A DNA stretch of 26,462 nt, from NCBI GenBank assembly GCA_900545445.1, contig UQZH01000027.1, forward strand, positions 1 through 26,462, written 5' to 3'. The position numbers and the translations under genes were made by a program. Positions 1 through 7,504 of this stretch are shown here, one piece after another. A model generated the notes under the pieces. That model had not been told where the DNA came from. It saw only the letters and a program-made list of their open reading frames with translations, and made no database searches. Source of the DNA: an uncultured Collinsella sp. (lineage in GTDB: Bacteria > Actinomycetota > Coriobacteriia > Coriobacteriales > Coriobacteriaceae). Numbering within the stretch: the first letter of the stretch is position 1; every line of letters starts with the position of its first letter.

Positions 1-1422
1 ATGCCCAATAACGAAGAGGCAACTATTGAGGTTTGGTCCTCGCTCGACCACGCCGCCGCGGCATTTGAAGCTGCGACCAGTGCAGATGCCGAGGAGCAGA
101 CCGCAGACGCTCATGACGAAGCCGCCGATACTCCCATGCCCGAACCTGCTGCCATGCTCGACCTGGGCGACGGCAAGCCGCTGCCCGTGCTCATCCCGGA
201 GTCCGAGCAGTTCGCCAACCGCCTGCGTAAGAACGCCCGTCTGCGTCGCAAGTGGGCAAAGCGCGAGGGCGTGAGCTGCTACCGCGTCTATGATGCCGAC
301 CTACCCGACTACTCCGCCGCCATCGACCTGTACGAGGGCTGCCCGCAGACGCCGGGCCGCTGGCTCGTCATCGCCGAATACGCCGCACCCAAGACCATCG
401 ATCCCGCGCTGGCCCAGGCCCGCATGCTCGACATCTTGGCCATCGCACCGCGCATCCTGGATGTTCCGGCCGAGCATGTGCACGCCAAGGCCCGCATGCG
501 TTCGCGCGGCGGCTCGCAGTACGGCAAGCAGGGCGCCGGCAAGGGCGGCTCGGGCGAGCGCGCCAACATCGCGCACCGTCGCCTGCCGCTCATCGAAGAG
601 GGCGGCCTTACCTTTGCCGTCAACTTTGACGACTATTTGGATGTGGGCATCTTCCTAGACCACCGCGTCACCCGCAACCTGGTGCGCGAGCACGCAAAAC
701 AGGCGCGCCGCTTCCTCAATCTGTTCGCCTACACCGGTACCGCCACCTGCTATGCGGCGGACGGCGGCGTCGAGGAGACTGTGACGGTCGACCTCTCCAA
801 CACCTACCTGGACTGGGCCGAGCGCAACATGCGCCAAAACGGCTTTGTGGGACCGCAGCATCATTTTGTGCGCGACGACGTGCTCGCCTGGATTCGCGAT
901 CAGCGCCAGACGCGCAACCGCTGGGACCTGATCTTTGTCGATCCGCCCACGTTTTCGAACTCGTCCAAGATGGGCCGTCGCACCTGGGATGTCCAGCGCG
1001 ACCATGTTGAGCTTTTGGCCGGCGTATCGCGCCTGCTCGCACAGGGCGGGCATGCCATCTTTAGCTGCAACCTGCGCGGCTTCCGCCCCGAGACGCGCAA
1101 GCTCGCACGAGCGGGCGTCGTGTTGGAAGACATTACGGCGCAGACCATCCCCGAGGACTTCGCACGCAACCAGAAGGTGCACCACTGCTATATCGTGCGC
1201 CGCCTGCCCATCGAGGATGCCATGGCCGAGGTCGGCTTTAGTGCCGAGGAGATTGCAGAGCGAACCGAGGAGCTGCGCAACCCCGAGGCCCGCAAGTCTC
1301 GTGCAACGGCGCCCGCGCACGCGCAGGCCGGCGACCGAGGGTCGCACGGCAACGGCAAACCCTCCCCCGCCGGCAAGCTCAAAAAGAAGAAGTTCTACGC
1401 CAGCAAGCCCAAGGGCAAATAG
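1..1422 (+). CDS. rlmK: 23S rRNA guanine methyltransferase, RlmK domain (possibly 3' part of rlmKL)
   Basis: SAM-dependent methyltransferase closely resembling the C-terminal RlmK half of E. coli RlmKL, which makes m7G2069 in 23S rRNA. Seen: the conserved opening FANRLRKN near residue 71, then the YDADLPDY stretch, the SAM-binding motif FLNLFAYTGTAT from residue 238, the DLSNTYLDWAERN acidic loop, and DPPTFSNS at residue 314. The tail (about 410-473) is Lys/Arg/Ala-rich and low complexity, as if for RNA contact. The ATG is the first base of the window, so no ribosome site can be seen. The first ~65 residues look like the linker between RlmL and RlmK, so the gene may start upstream as a full rlmKL fusion. 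Family assignment is firm; the start is not. Confidence 0.83.
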   Translation: MPNNEEATIEVWSSLDHAAAAFEAATSADAEEQTADAHDEAADTPMPEPAAMLDLGDGKPLPVLIPESEQFANRLRKNARLRRKWAKREGVSCYRVYDADLPDYSAAIDLYEGCPQTPGRWLVIAEYAAPKTIDPALAQARMLDILAIAPRILDVPAEHVHAKARMRSRGGSQYGKQGAGKGGSGERANIAHRRLPLIEEGGLTFAVNFDDYLDVGIFLDHRVTRNLVREHAKQARRFLNLFAYTGTATCYAADGGVEETVTVDLSNTYLDWAERNMRQNGFVGPQHHFVRDDVLAWIRDQRQTRNRWDLIFVDPPTFSNSSKMGRRTWDVQRDHVELLAGVSRLLAQGGHAIFSCNLRGFRPETRKLARAGVVLEDITAQTIPEDFARNQKVHHCYIVRRLPIEDAMAEVGFSAEEIAERTEELRNPEARKSRATAPAHAQAGDRGSHGNGKPSPAGKLKKKKFYASKPKGK

Positions 1423-1426
1423 ACAA

Positions 1427-1493
1427 AGTTGCGGTGGAATATGGACTGCTTTGCCTGGAATTAGGCAAATTTAGACCGTATTTCACCGCAACT
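1427..1493. repeat. 66-nt-class hairpin element, copy 1
   Basis: Long inverted repeat between the convergent ends of rlmK and kdpE. Arms AGTTGCGGTGGAATA (1427-1441) and TATTTCACCGCAACT (1479-1493) pair with one G-T mismatch. A nested hairpin TTTGCCT/AGGCAAA sits inside. The same arms in the same orientation recur at 19969-20034 with a different but still paired interior. It may serve as a bidirectional terminator; there is no clear U-tract. Confidence 0.75.
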
Positions 1494-1517
1494 CATAGTG
1501 GGATGGTGGTTGGCAAT

Positions 1518-2231
1518 CTAGCCTTGGGTGACCAATCGGTAACCGATACCCACATGCGTCTGGATATAGCGCGGATGCGCGGGGTCGGATTCGATCTTCT
1601 TGCGCAGCGTGCCCATAAAGACACGCAGGCTTGCCAGGTCGCTCTTGGTCGCCGTGCCCCAAATCTCGTGCAGGATAAACTGGTGCGTCAGCACCTTGTC
1701 GGCGTTATGCGCCAGCAGGCACAGGAGCTTGTACTCGATCGGCGTCAGATGCAGCTCCTCGCCATCCATCGTGGCGATGCCGGCATCAAAATCGATATGC
1801 AGCTCACCGGTATCGAACGAGCCCTCGGAAGCAACGCCGCCCGTTTGCGCATACGAAAGGCGCCTGAGCGTCGTGCGAATGCGCGCGAGCAGCTCCTCGA
1901 CCGAAAACGGCTTGGTCAGGTAGTCGTCGGCGCCGGCATCGAGCGCGCGAATCTTGTCCGCATCCTCGCTGCGCGCCGAGACCACGATGATCGGCATGCC
2001 CGACCATGCGCGCACCGACTCCACCACCTTGACGCCGTCCATATCGGGCAGGCCCAGATCGAGCAGCACAATGCTTGGCGCCTGCGACGAGGCGGCGGCG
2101 ATGGCGGCATGGGCGGTCTCCACAGCCATATGGCGCAAGCCGTGCGCCTCGAGCGCGGCAACGATAAGGTTGCGAACAGCTGGGTCGTCCTCAACGACCA
2201 AGATGAGCGGTTTTACGGCAGAGTTCGACAC
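1518..2231 (-). CDS. kdpE: KdpE-like OmpR-family response regulator
   Basis: DNA-binding response regulator of 237 residues (E. coli KdpE is 225). The receiver domain holds the acidic pair in LVVEDDP, the phospho-acceptor Asp58 in LLDLGLPDMDG and the Lys of YLTKPF. The C-terminal winged helix shows LTPIEYKLLCLL, HEIWG and RVFMGTLRKKIE, and ends with the typical GIGYRL. I chose the GTG at 2231 because AAGGAG lies 7 nt upstream and the receiver fold starts right after it; the frame stays open upstream into kdpD. It starts 4 nt after the kdpD stop, so the two are translated as a pair. The kdp label rests on family resemblance and the adjoining kinase. The likely target is the nearby kup, since no kdpFABC is in the window. 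Confidence 0.88.
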   Translation of the reverse strand: MSNSAVKPLILVVEDDPAVRNLIVAALEAHGLRHMAVETAHAAIAAASSQAPSIVLLDLGLPDMDGVKVVESVRAWSGMPIIVVSARSEDADKIRALDAGADDYLTKPFSVEELLARIRTTLRRLSYAQTGGVASEGSFDTGELHIDFDAGIATMDGEELHLTPIEYKLLCLLAHNADKVLTHQFILHEIWGTATKSDLASLRVFMGTLRKKIESDPAHPRYIQTHVGIGYRLVTQG

Positions 2232-2235
2232 GGCG

Positions 2236-3861
2236 CTACTCCTTATCAAACGAAACGTCGGCGGCGGGAAGTTCAATCGTAAAGACCGAACCGTGCGGGT
2301 CCGCCGCGGCAACCTCTATGCTACCGCCATGCGCCAACGCAATGGAACGGCAGAGCGAAAGACCCAAGCCCACGCTGCGGTGGCTGTCGGCCAGACCATG
2401 GTTGGCGGTATAGAACGACTCAAAAATTCGCTCGCGGTCCTCGGGTGCGATGCCCGGACCATCATCGGCCACCGAGCACGCCACGCGTCCATCGTCGACG
2501 CCAATCGAAATCATGATATGCGAGCCTGCGGGCGTATAGGTGATGGCGTTGTTCACCAGATTGACCACCAGCTGCACCATCAGGCGCGCATCGACGTTGA
2601 CGAGCGCCGGCTCATCGCACGCCACCACCTTAAGGTCGTGCTCGCGCACGGCAGGGTTCACGTGGCGCAGCGCCTCCTCGACGATATCGTCCATGAGCTC
2701 GAGCGTGGTCGACAGTCGCATACCGCCACCCTCGAGCTTGGTGATGGCGAGCAGGTTCTCGACGGTGACGTTGAGCCATTGCGCATCCGAGCGAATGGAC
2801 AGGAGCAGGCCGCGGCGCGTCTGGGCGTCGAGCACGGCGGTGCCGGTCGAGCCCTGGTCGAGCAGCACATCGGCATTGCCCGAAATACTGGTGAGCGGCG
2901 TGCGCAGGTCGTGCGAGATGGAGCGCAGCAGGTTGGCGCGCAGCTGCTCATTTTTGGCAAGCACCGCCGCCTCCTCGCGGGCCTCCATGGCGCGGGCGCG
3001 ATCGAGTGCCAGCTCGCCTTCGCTCACGATGGCATCGGCAAGTGTCCGCTCCTCGTGCGTCAGCACGTCGGGCTCGGCAACGATAGCCAGCACGCCCACC
3101 ACCGAGGCAGGGTCGCCCGAGCGCACGAAGCCGTCACCCGTGCGAACCGTCAGGTAGATGCCATAAAACGCCGAGCCGCCATAAGTGGCGTCGAGCGGCA
3201 TTCCCACATAGGCGGACGCCGAGAGACGCGGCGGCATCTGCGGCGCCAGCTCGTGCACCGGCGCGGCATCGCCCACGGCCGTGTATGTCGCACGCGGCAG
3301 CAGGTCATCATCGTCGGCATCGGCGCTGTACCATACGACCGGACAGCCCGAAAGACGCGCCAGCTGCGTTGCCATGGCATGGACAATCTGCTGCTGATCG
3401 GCGCACCGCTGCAGCATACGGTTGGTCTCGAGCACCATATGCGTGCGACGGTCGCTGGCGGCAGCCTGTGCCAAGGCGCGGCGCAGGGCCAACGCAATCG
3501 AGCTCGACACAAGCGAGACCACAAACATGATGAAGAACATGCCGGGATAGGCGCGGTCGATAAACGACAGCGAGCAGCGCGGGTCGACAAACAAGAAGTT
3601 GTAGAGCGCCACGGCGGCAGCCGAGCTCAGCAAGCAATACAGGCGACTCCAGGTGAAAAAGGCGCACAGCTGCACGGCAAACACGTAGACGATCATGATG
3701 CTGGGAGCAAGACCGGGGCGGTCGAGCAGCGCGCCCGCGATCGTCGCCGCTAACAGCAGCCCCGCCGCCACGCAGATGTCGTACAGGGGGCCGCGACGCG
3801 TCGACGTCGTGCGCCGCCACCAAAAGTTATCGGCAATATCGCCGTCCGCATGGACGTCCAT
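2236..3861 (-). CDS. kdpD: KdpD-like sensor histidine kinase lacking the N-terminal KdpD/Usp region
   Basis: Membrane histidine kinase, 541 residues, against roughly 900 for full KdpD. It begins with a four-helix membrane domain (about residues 28-110, DUF4118 type), followed by a GAF-like segment (about 125-260) with a run of acidic residues. Next come the HisKA domain with phospho-acceptor His317 in SISHDLRTPL and an HATPase domain with N-box LVNNAITYT, DDGPGIAP and GLGLSLC. The KdpD signature domain with its Walker motif and the universal-stress domain are absent. No upstream fragment of them is seen: 5' lies a terminator and another gene. The catalytic core is intact, so this is a short architecture rather than a broken gene. 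It probably phosphorylates the KdpE-like protein encoded 4 nt downstream. The signal it reads is unknown. Confidence 0.85.
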   Translation of the reverse strand: MDVHADGDIADNFWWRRTTSTRRGPLYDICVAAGLLLAATIAGALLDRPGLAPSIMIVYVFAVQLCAFFTWSRLYCLLSSAAAVALYNFLFVDPRCSLSFIDRAYPGMFFIMFVVSLVSSSIALALRRALAQAAASDRRTHMVLETNRMLQRCADQQQIVHAMATQLARLSGCPVVWYSADADDDDLLPRATYTAVGDAAPVHELAPQMPPRLSASAYVGMPLDATYGGSAFYGIYLTVRTGDGFVRSGDPASVVGVLAIVAEPDVLTHEERTLADAIVSEGELALDRARAMEAREEAAVLAKNEQLRANLLRSISHDLRTPLTSISGNADVLLDQGSTGTAVLDAQTRRGLLLSIRSDAQWLNVTVENLLAITKLEGGGMRLSTTLELMDDIVEEALRHVNPAVREHDLKVVACDEPALVNVDARLMVQLVVNLVNNAITYTPAGSHIMISIGVDDGRVACSVADDGPGIAPEDRERIFESFYTANHGLADSHRSVGLGLSLCRSIALAHGGSIEVAAADPHGSVFTIELPAADVSFDKE

Positions 3862-3880
3862 CAGCGCCCCGCCCCTCTCT

Positions 3881-3929
3881 CAAAAACAAAAACCACCACA
3901 AAGGGGACAGACACCTTTGTGGTGGTTTT
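3881..3929 (-). terminator. Strong intrinsic terminator or attenuator ahead of kdpD
   Basis: A perfect 16-bp stem (3889-3904 with 3914-3929, built on AACCACCACAAAGG) with a 9-nt loop. On the minus strand it is followed by TTTTTGTTTTTG, the pattern of a Rho-independent terminator. It ends about 20-28 nt before the kdpD start codon, leaving little room for a separate promoter, so partial read-through is likely. The loop carries the GGGGACAG word also found at 6382-6416. Confidence 0.72.
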
Positions 3930-3975
3930 CCCTCGTGGTGGTTCCAAGTGTAAAGCCTTCTACGACCGGCAGTCG

Positions 3976-4170
3976 CTAGACAAACAGCACGTGCGCGAGC
4001 AGGGCACACACGCACACCGCTCCAAATACCAGTGCCACGATCGAAATTACGCGATCGGCCATGTCCATGTTGGCACGGTTCGTCAAAAACCGATCTTCGG
4101 CGGCGTCGGCGCGTACCTCACGCACCATCTCGGCAACCACCTCGCGGCCATCAAGCGTCTTTGCATCCAT
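3976..4170 (-). CDS. Small single-pass membrane protein between kup and kdpD
   Basis: Protein of 64 residues that I do not recognise. The N-terminal 45 residues are charged and probably helical (DGREVVAEMVREVRADAAED). The C-terminal ~20 residues are strongly hydrophobic (ISIVALVFGAVCVCALLAHV), so it is a tail-anchored or single-pass membrane protein. I prefer the ATG at 4170 because GGGGAGG lies 5 nt upstream; an in-frame ATG at 4200 has only weak support. It follows kup by 61 nt on the same strand and precedes the terminator at 3881-3929, so it most likely shares the kup transcript. A role as Kup accessory or regulator is inference from position only. Confidence 0.62.
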   Translation of the reverse strand: MDAKTLDGREVVAEMVREVRADAAEDRFLTNRANMDMADRVISIVALVFGAVCVCALLAHVLFV

Positions 4171-4231
4171 GTTTGCCTCCCCGGTCTCAACCTTGTCCAT
4201 CGAAAACCAACTCCATGCAACCTGTCGGCGC

Positions 4232-6259
4232 CTACGGGCGCTCGTTGGGGGCCAGGCGATGCATCTTGTTCACGGCCTTGAACTTGGTGAACAGCGGCAC
4301 GTACTCAAAGCTCACGTTGGAGTTCTCCAGGCCATACCAGCGTGCAGGCGTGCCGGCGGCGCGGCGGATGATGTACTTGAGCGTGATGGCCGTACGCTCG
4401 CTCGGCTCCACATCGCTTTCGGGCGCCAGAAGCTTACGGATCAGGATGAACTTGAACGTGCCAATGTTACCCGGATCCTTGTAGACCGAGTAGTCATGCG
4501 TCTGCGGCGGCAGCTCGCCGGTGGCAGCCAGGTCCTGAACAACCTGACGCAGGTAGGCATTGACGCGCTGGTTGATCTTGTAGCCCAGGTACAGATGCAC
4601 GCGGAACACGTAGTCGGTGCCGAACGTCTCGACCGAATAGGCAAAGGTGTGCGGTTCGTCCATGGTCTCGACATTCACAAACCACCAGGCGCGGGCGCGC
4701 TTGGGATGCTTGTCCAAGATCGAATAGACGATATCGCGGTCGATGTAGTCGGTATGGGTGTCCTTGGTCAGGTACACGATGTTGTCACTTATGCGCTCGT
4801 AACGGTCGTCGTCGCGCAGGCGCTTGAGCTGCGGCAGGTAGCTGCGCAGCGGCAGCAGCGTAAACTGGCGCTGCTCGACCGCCGTGCCGTTGTACCAGCA
4901 CACCATAATGCCCATGATGAGCATGGCCATCAGAATGGTGAAATAGCCACCGTGGAAGAACTTGGTAAGCGAGCTCACAAAGAAGAAGCCCTCGAGCATG
5001 AGGAAGAACGCAACGAAGATATACGGGGCGACCTTAAGGCCGCGATCAACATGCAAGTAGAAGAAGAGCAGCAGCGTCGTGCACATCATGGTCAGCGTAA
5101 TGGCCAAGCCGTAGGCGGCCTCCATGTGCGCCGAACTCTGGAACAGCAGCACCACGATGACGCAGCCCACAAGCATGACGTTGTTGACCATGGGAATATA
5201 GAGCTGGCCCTTGGTCTCGGCAGGATAGAAGACCTGCATGTGCGGCATGAGGTCCAGGCGACTGGCCTCGGACACCAGCGAGAATGCGCCGGTGATGAGC
5301 GCCTGCGAGGCAATGATGGCCGCGACGGTGGAAAGGCCGACGGCAAAGGGACGCAGACCCGGGGTGAGCATCTGGTAGAAGGGGTTGAGGTCGGCGATAC
5401 CCATGAGCTCCGGGTTGGCAGCGTTGTTCATAAGCCAAGCGCCCTGGCCCATGTAGGACAGCAGCAAGCAGCACTTAACGAACGGCCAGGTGGCGTAGAT
5501 GTTGCCGCGGCCCACGTGGCCCATGTCAGAGTAGAGCGCCTCGGCACCGGTGGTGGCGAGGAAGCAGCTGCCCAGAATCATGATGCCCGCGTGGTTGTTG
5601 GGGCTCAGCAGAAAGCCGATGCCGCGCAGCGGGTTGAGGCACAGCAGTACCGCGGGGTGTTGGAAGACAAAGAACAGACCCGTACCGCCCAGGAACAAAA
5701 ACCACAGCGTCATGATGGGGCCGAAGGCACGGCCGATCTTGGCCGTGCCGATGCGCTGCACCAAGAAGAGCACGATGATGATGGCAAGCGTGATGGCCAC
5801 GACGCGACCCTGATCGTCGCCCAGCACGGCATGGACCGCCGGAATGGTGCGCAAGCCCTCGATAGCCGTAGTCACGGTAACGGCAGGCGTGAGGATGCCA
5901 TCGGCGAGCAGTGCCGCGCCGCCCAGCATGGCGGGGATGATGAGCCATTTGCCGCAGCGCTTGACCAGGCTGTACAGAGCAAAGATGCCGCCCTCGCCAT
6001 GGTTGTCGGCGCGCAGCGAGATGAGCACGTACTTGACGGTCGTCAGCAACGTGACCGTCCATACGACGAGCGAGAGCGCGCCGAGCACGAACTCCTCCGT
6101 GACGCTTCCGATGCCGCCGTTGCCGGCAACGAGCGCCTTAGTTACATACATGGGGCTGGTGCCGATATCGCCATACACCACGCCCAGCGTGACGAGCATC
6201 GCCGAGATGCTCACAGGAATCGCAGCGTGCGAGGCTGCCTCCTTGGCCTTTTGTTCCAT
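4232..6259 (-). CDS. kup: KUP/HAK/KT-family potassium transporter
   Basis: Low-affinity potassium uptake permease, proton-coupled in characterised members, 675 residues (E. coli Kup is 622). The N-terminal family signature is intact: TLGVVYGDIGTSPMYV. About twelve hydrophobic segments fill residues 15-460, including the FLATTGAEALYSDMGHVG stretch. A hydrophilic cytoplasmic domain follows from about 480, with the VVNVET-like FVNVETMDEP and YSVETFGTDYVFRVHLYLGY. I chose the ATG at 6259 because GGGAGG lies 10 nt upstream; a TTG 18 nt further up would overlap that site. It is first in the group kup, small membrane protein, kdpD, kdpE, which points to potassium homeostasis. Confidence 0.93.
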   Translation of the reverse strand: MEQKAKEAASHAAIPVSISAMLVTLGVVYGDIGTSPMYVTKALVAGNGGIGSVTEEFVLGALSLVVWTVTLLTTVKYVLISLRADNHGEGGIFALYSLVKRCGKWLIIPAMLGGAALLADGILTPAVTVTTAIEGLRTIPAVHAVLGDDQGRVVAITLAIIIVLFLVQRIGTAKIGRAFGPIMTLWFLFLGGTGLFFVFQHPAVLLCLNPLRGIGFLLSPNNHAGIMILGSCFLATTGAEALYSDMGHVGRGNIYATWPFVKCCLLLSYMGQGAWLMNNAANPELMGIADLNPFYQMLTPGLRPFAVGLSTVAAIIASQALITGAFSLVSEASRLDLMPHMQVFYPAETKGQLYIPMVNNVMLVGCVIVVLLFQSSAHMEAAYGLAITLTMMCTTLLLFFYLHVDRGLKVAPYIFVAFFLMLEGFFFVSSLTKFFHGGYFTILMAMLIMGIMVCWYNGTAVEQRQFTLLPLRSYLPQLKRLRDDDRYERISDNIVYLTKDTHTDYIDRDIVYSILDKHPKRARAWWFVNVETMDEPHTFAYSVETFGTDYVFRVHLYLGYKINQRVNAYLRQVVQDLAATGELPPQTHDYSVYKDPGNIGTFKFILIRKLLAPESDVEPSERTAITLKYIIRRAAGTPARWYGLENSNVSFEYVPLFTKFKAVNKMHRLAPNERP

Positions 6260-6294
6260 AAGCCGGTTTCCTCCCAACTTTAACGTTCGAGGGG

Positions 6295-6300
6295 ATTATA
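6295..6300 (-). promoter_or_regulatory. Likely -10 element of the kup promoter
   Basis: Perfect TATAAT on the minus strand, about 36 nt before the kup start codon, with an AT-rich ATTAAA 16 nt upstream as a weak -35. The short leader carries only the ribosome-binding site, and I see no riboswitch there. Confidence 0.55.
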
Positions 6301-6381
6301 GGTAATCGGCCCATGTTTTAATGCACTGTTTTCCCAGCTAGATAAAGATTTATACAGTCTTTAGGCTACCGCGGCGATATG

Positions 6382-6416
6382 GAATGTGACAAAGGGACTG
6401 TCCCCTTGTCACATTC
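6382..6416. repeat. REP-like palindrome with GGGGACAG core
   Basis: 35-nt palindrome GAATGTGACAAAGGGAC / GTCCCCTTGTCACATTC with one mismatch and a 1-nt centre. It ends 1 nt before the nitroreductase stop codon on the minus strand. There is no U-run on either side, so it is not a canonical terminator. Its minus-strand core AAGGGGACAG matches the loop region of the hairpin at 3881-3929. Confidence 0.65.
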
Positions 6417-6417
6417 G

Positions 6418-7290
6418 TCATTTTCCAAGCCAGTTTTTGAACCACCATTCCATGGATCGGCTCATCTCGGCCATAAAGGGACTCGTGTGCTTGCGGGTGT
6501 AGATATCCACCACGCGCTCGCCCACCTCGCGGGCGTGCGGACGGAACATCGCATCCATCTCGGCCACCTGAGCATCCATAGTCGCGGCATCGGCGCGGCA
6601 GTAGCGCTCCTCGTGCACCAGGTTCACCACGGGGTGCGCGATTGCCGGACGCTCCTTACGGGGCGTGCCGATGATGAGCATCGATAGCGGCATGGTATAG
6701 GGCGGCAGATCGAGCAGCTCGGCAACTTCCTCGGCATTCTCGACGATATCACCGATATAGCAGCTCCCCAGCCCCAGGGCCTCGGCGGCAACCACGGCGT
6801 TTTGAGCGGCGATCACGGCATCCTGCGCCGCGATGGCAAAGTCGCCCAGACCCGGTGCACGGCGGGGCGCCTTGCCCGTGCGCTCTACAAACTCGGGCTC
6901 AAAGCAGCCCACGTGCTCAAACAGATCGATCCACTTGGCATAGTCGACTACAAATATTAGTGCCCAGGGCGCCTTGGCGATCATGGGCTGGTGGTCGCAC
7001 AGGTCGGCCAGACGGTCCAGCGTAGCTTGCTCGCGAATGTTTACGATGGAATACATCATCATGGCGCCCGCCGACGGCGCGCGACTCGCCGCATGCAGAA
7101 TCGCTGCACGCTGCTCGTCGGTCACCGCCACGGGACGGTCGTCGTCATCACGCGCGAAGGCACGCGTAGACGAACGATGCTCCAAGATGTCCAGCACCGC
7201 ATTGCCCGTAGTCTCGACCGGATAGCCGTACGTATCCACGACCGCAGCTCCGTCATCGCCCATGTCCGCCTTGCAAACCTGCTCGTTCAT
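6418..7290 (-). CDS. Nitroreductase-family FMN oxidoreductase
   Basis: Flavin-dependent reductase of the nitroreductase fold, 290 residues. The N-terminal RSSTRAFA matches the phosphate-binding RRSxRxF opening of the family. SRAPSAGAMMMYSIV is the usual SPSxxNxQPW-like region, and EALGLGSCYIGDI the C-terminal FMN/dimer segment. The C-terminus (about 225-290) is longer than in the minimal family and rich in charged and aromatic residues, with MEWWFKNWLGK at the end. Substrate cannot be told from sequence; quinone, nitro compound or other electron acceptors are all possible. The gene is monocistronic, divergent from the following LTA-synthase-like gene, and has only a weak GAGGG site before its ATG. 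Confidence 0.85.
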   Translation of the reverse strand: MNEQVCKADMGDDGAAVVDTYGYPVETTGNAVLDILEHRSSTRAFARDDDDRPVAVTDEQRAAILHAASRAPSAGAMMMYSIVNIREQATLDRLADLCDHQPMIAKAPWALIFVVDYAKWIDLFEHVGCFEPEFVERTGKAPRRAPGLGDFAIAAQDAVIAAQNAVVAAEALGLGSCYIGDIVENAEEVAELLDLPPYTMPLSMLIIGTPRKERPAIAHPVVNLVHEERYCRADAATMDAQVAEMDAMFRPHAREVGERVVDIYTRKHTSPFMAEMSRSMEWWFKNWLGK

Positions 7291-7504
7291 CGCCCTACCC
7301 TCGCCATTTCTTTAAGAAGCCTTTACGTTTCCGTGTAATTCCCGTCCATTATCGCGCAGGTCGCCACTACATTGCGCCACACCGCCACACGTGCGCGTTA
7401 ATATGGCTGGTTGTTGTGCGCAGCCACCAATTGCAGCGCATATCTTGGTAACAATCGGGTAAACCCCCGCTTTCGTAGGTTCTAAGTTTGTGAGGAGTCT
7501 CAGC

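Noticed and set aside
1954..3753. Long plus-strand open frame of 599 codons
   Set aside because: It is antisense to the clear kdpD-like and kdpE-like genes. Its His/Arg/Ala-rich translation has no family motif, as expected of GC-rich shadow frames.
4061..6283. 740-codon plus-strand frame opposite kup
   Set aside because: Shadow of the kup coding strand, with low-complexity His/Asp/Gln-rich translation and no recognisable domain.
6260..6381. c-di-AMP (ydaO) or other riboswitch upstream of kup
   Set aside because: The likely -10 lies only about 36 nt from the start codon, leaving too short a leader, and no conserved riboswitch sequence is visible.
6382..6416. Intrinsic terminator of the nitroreductase gene
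   Set aside because: The stem lacks a following U-tract and lies after the stop codon of the gene only on the minus strand with mixed sequence. It is better described as a REP-like palindrome.
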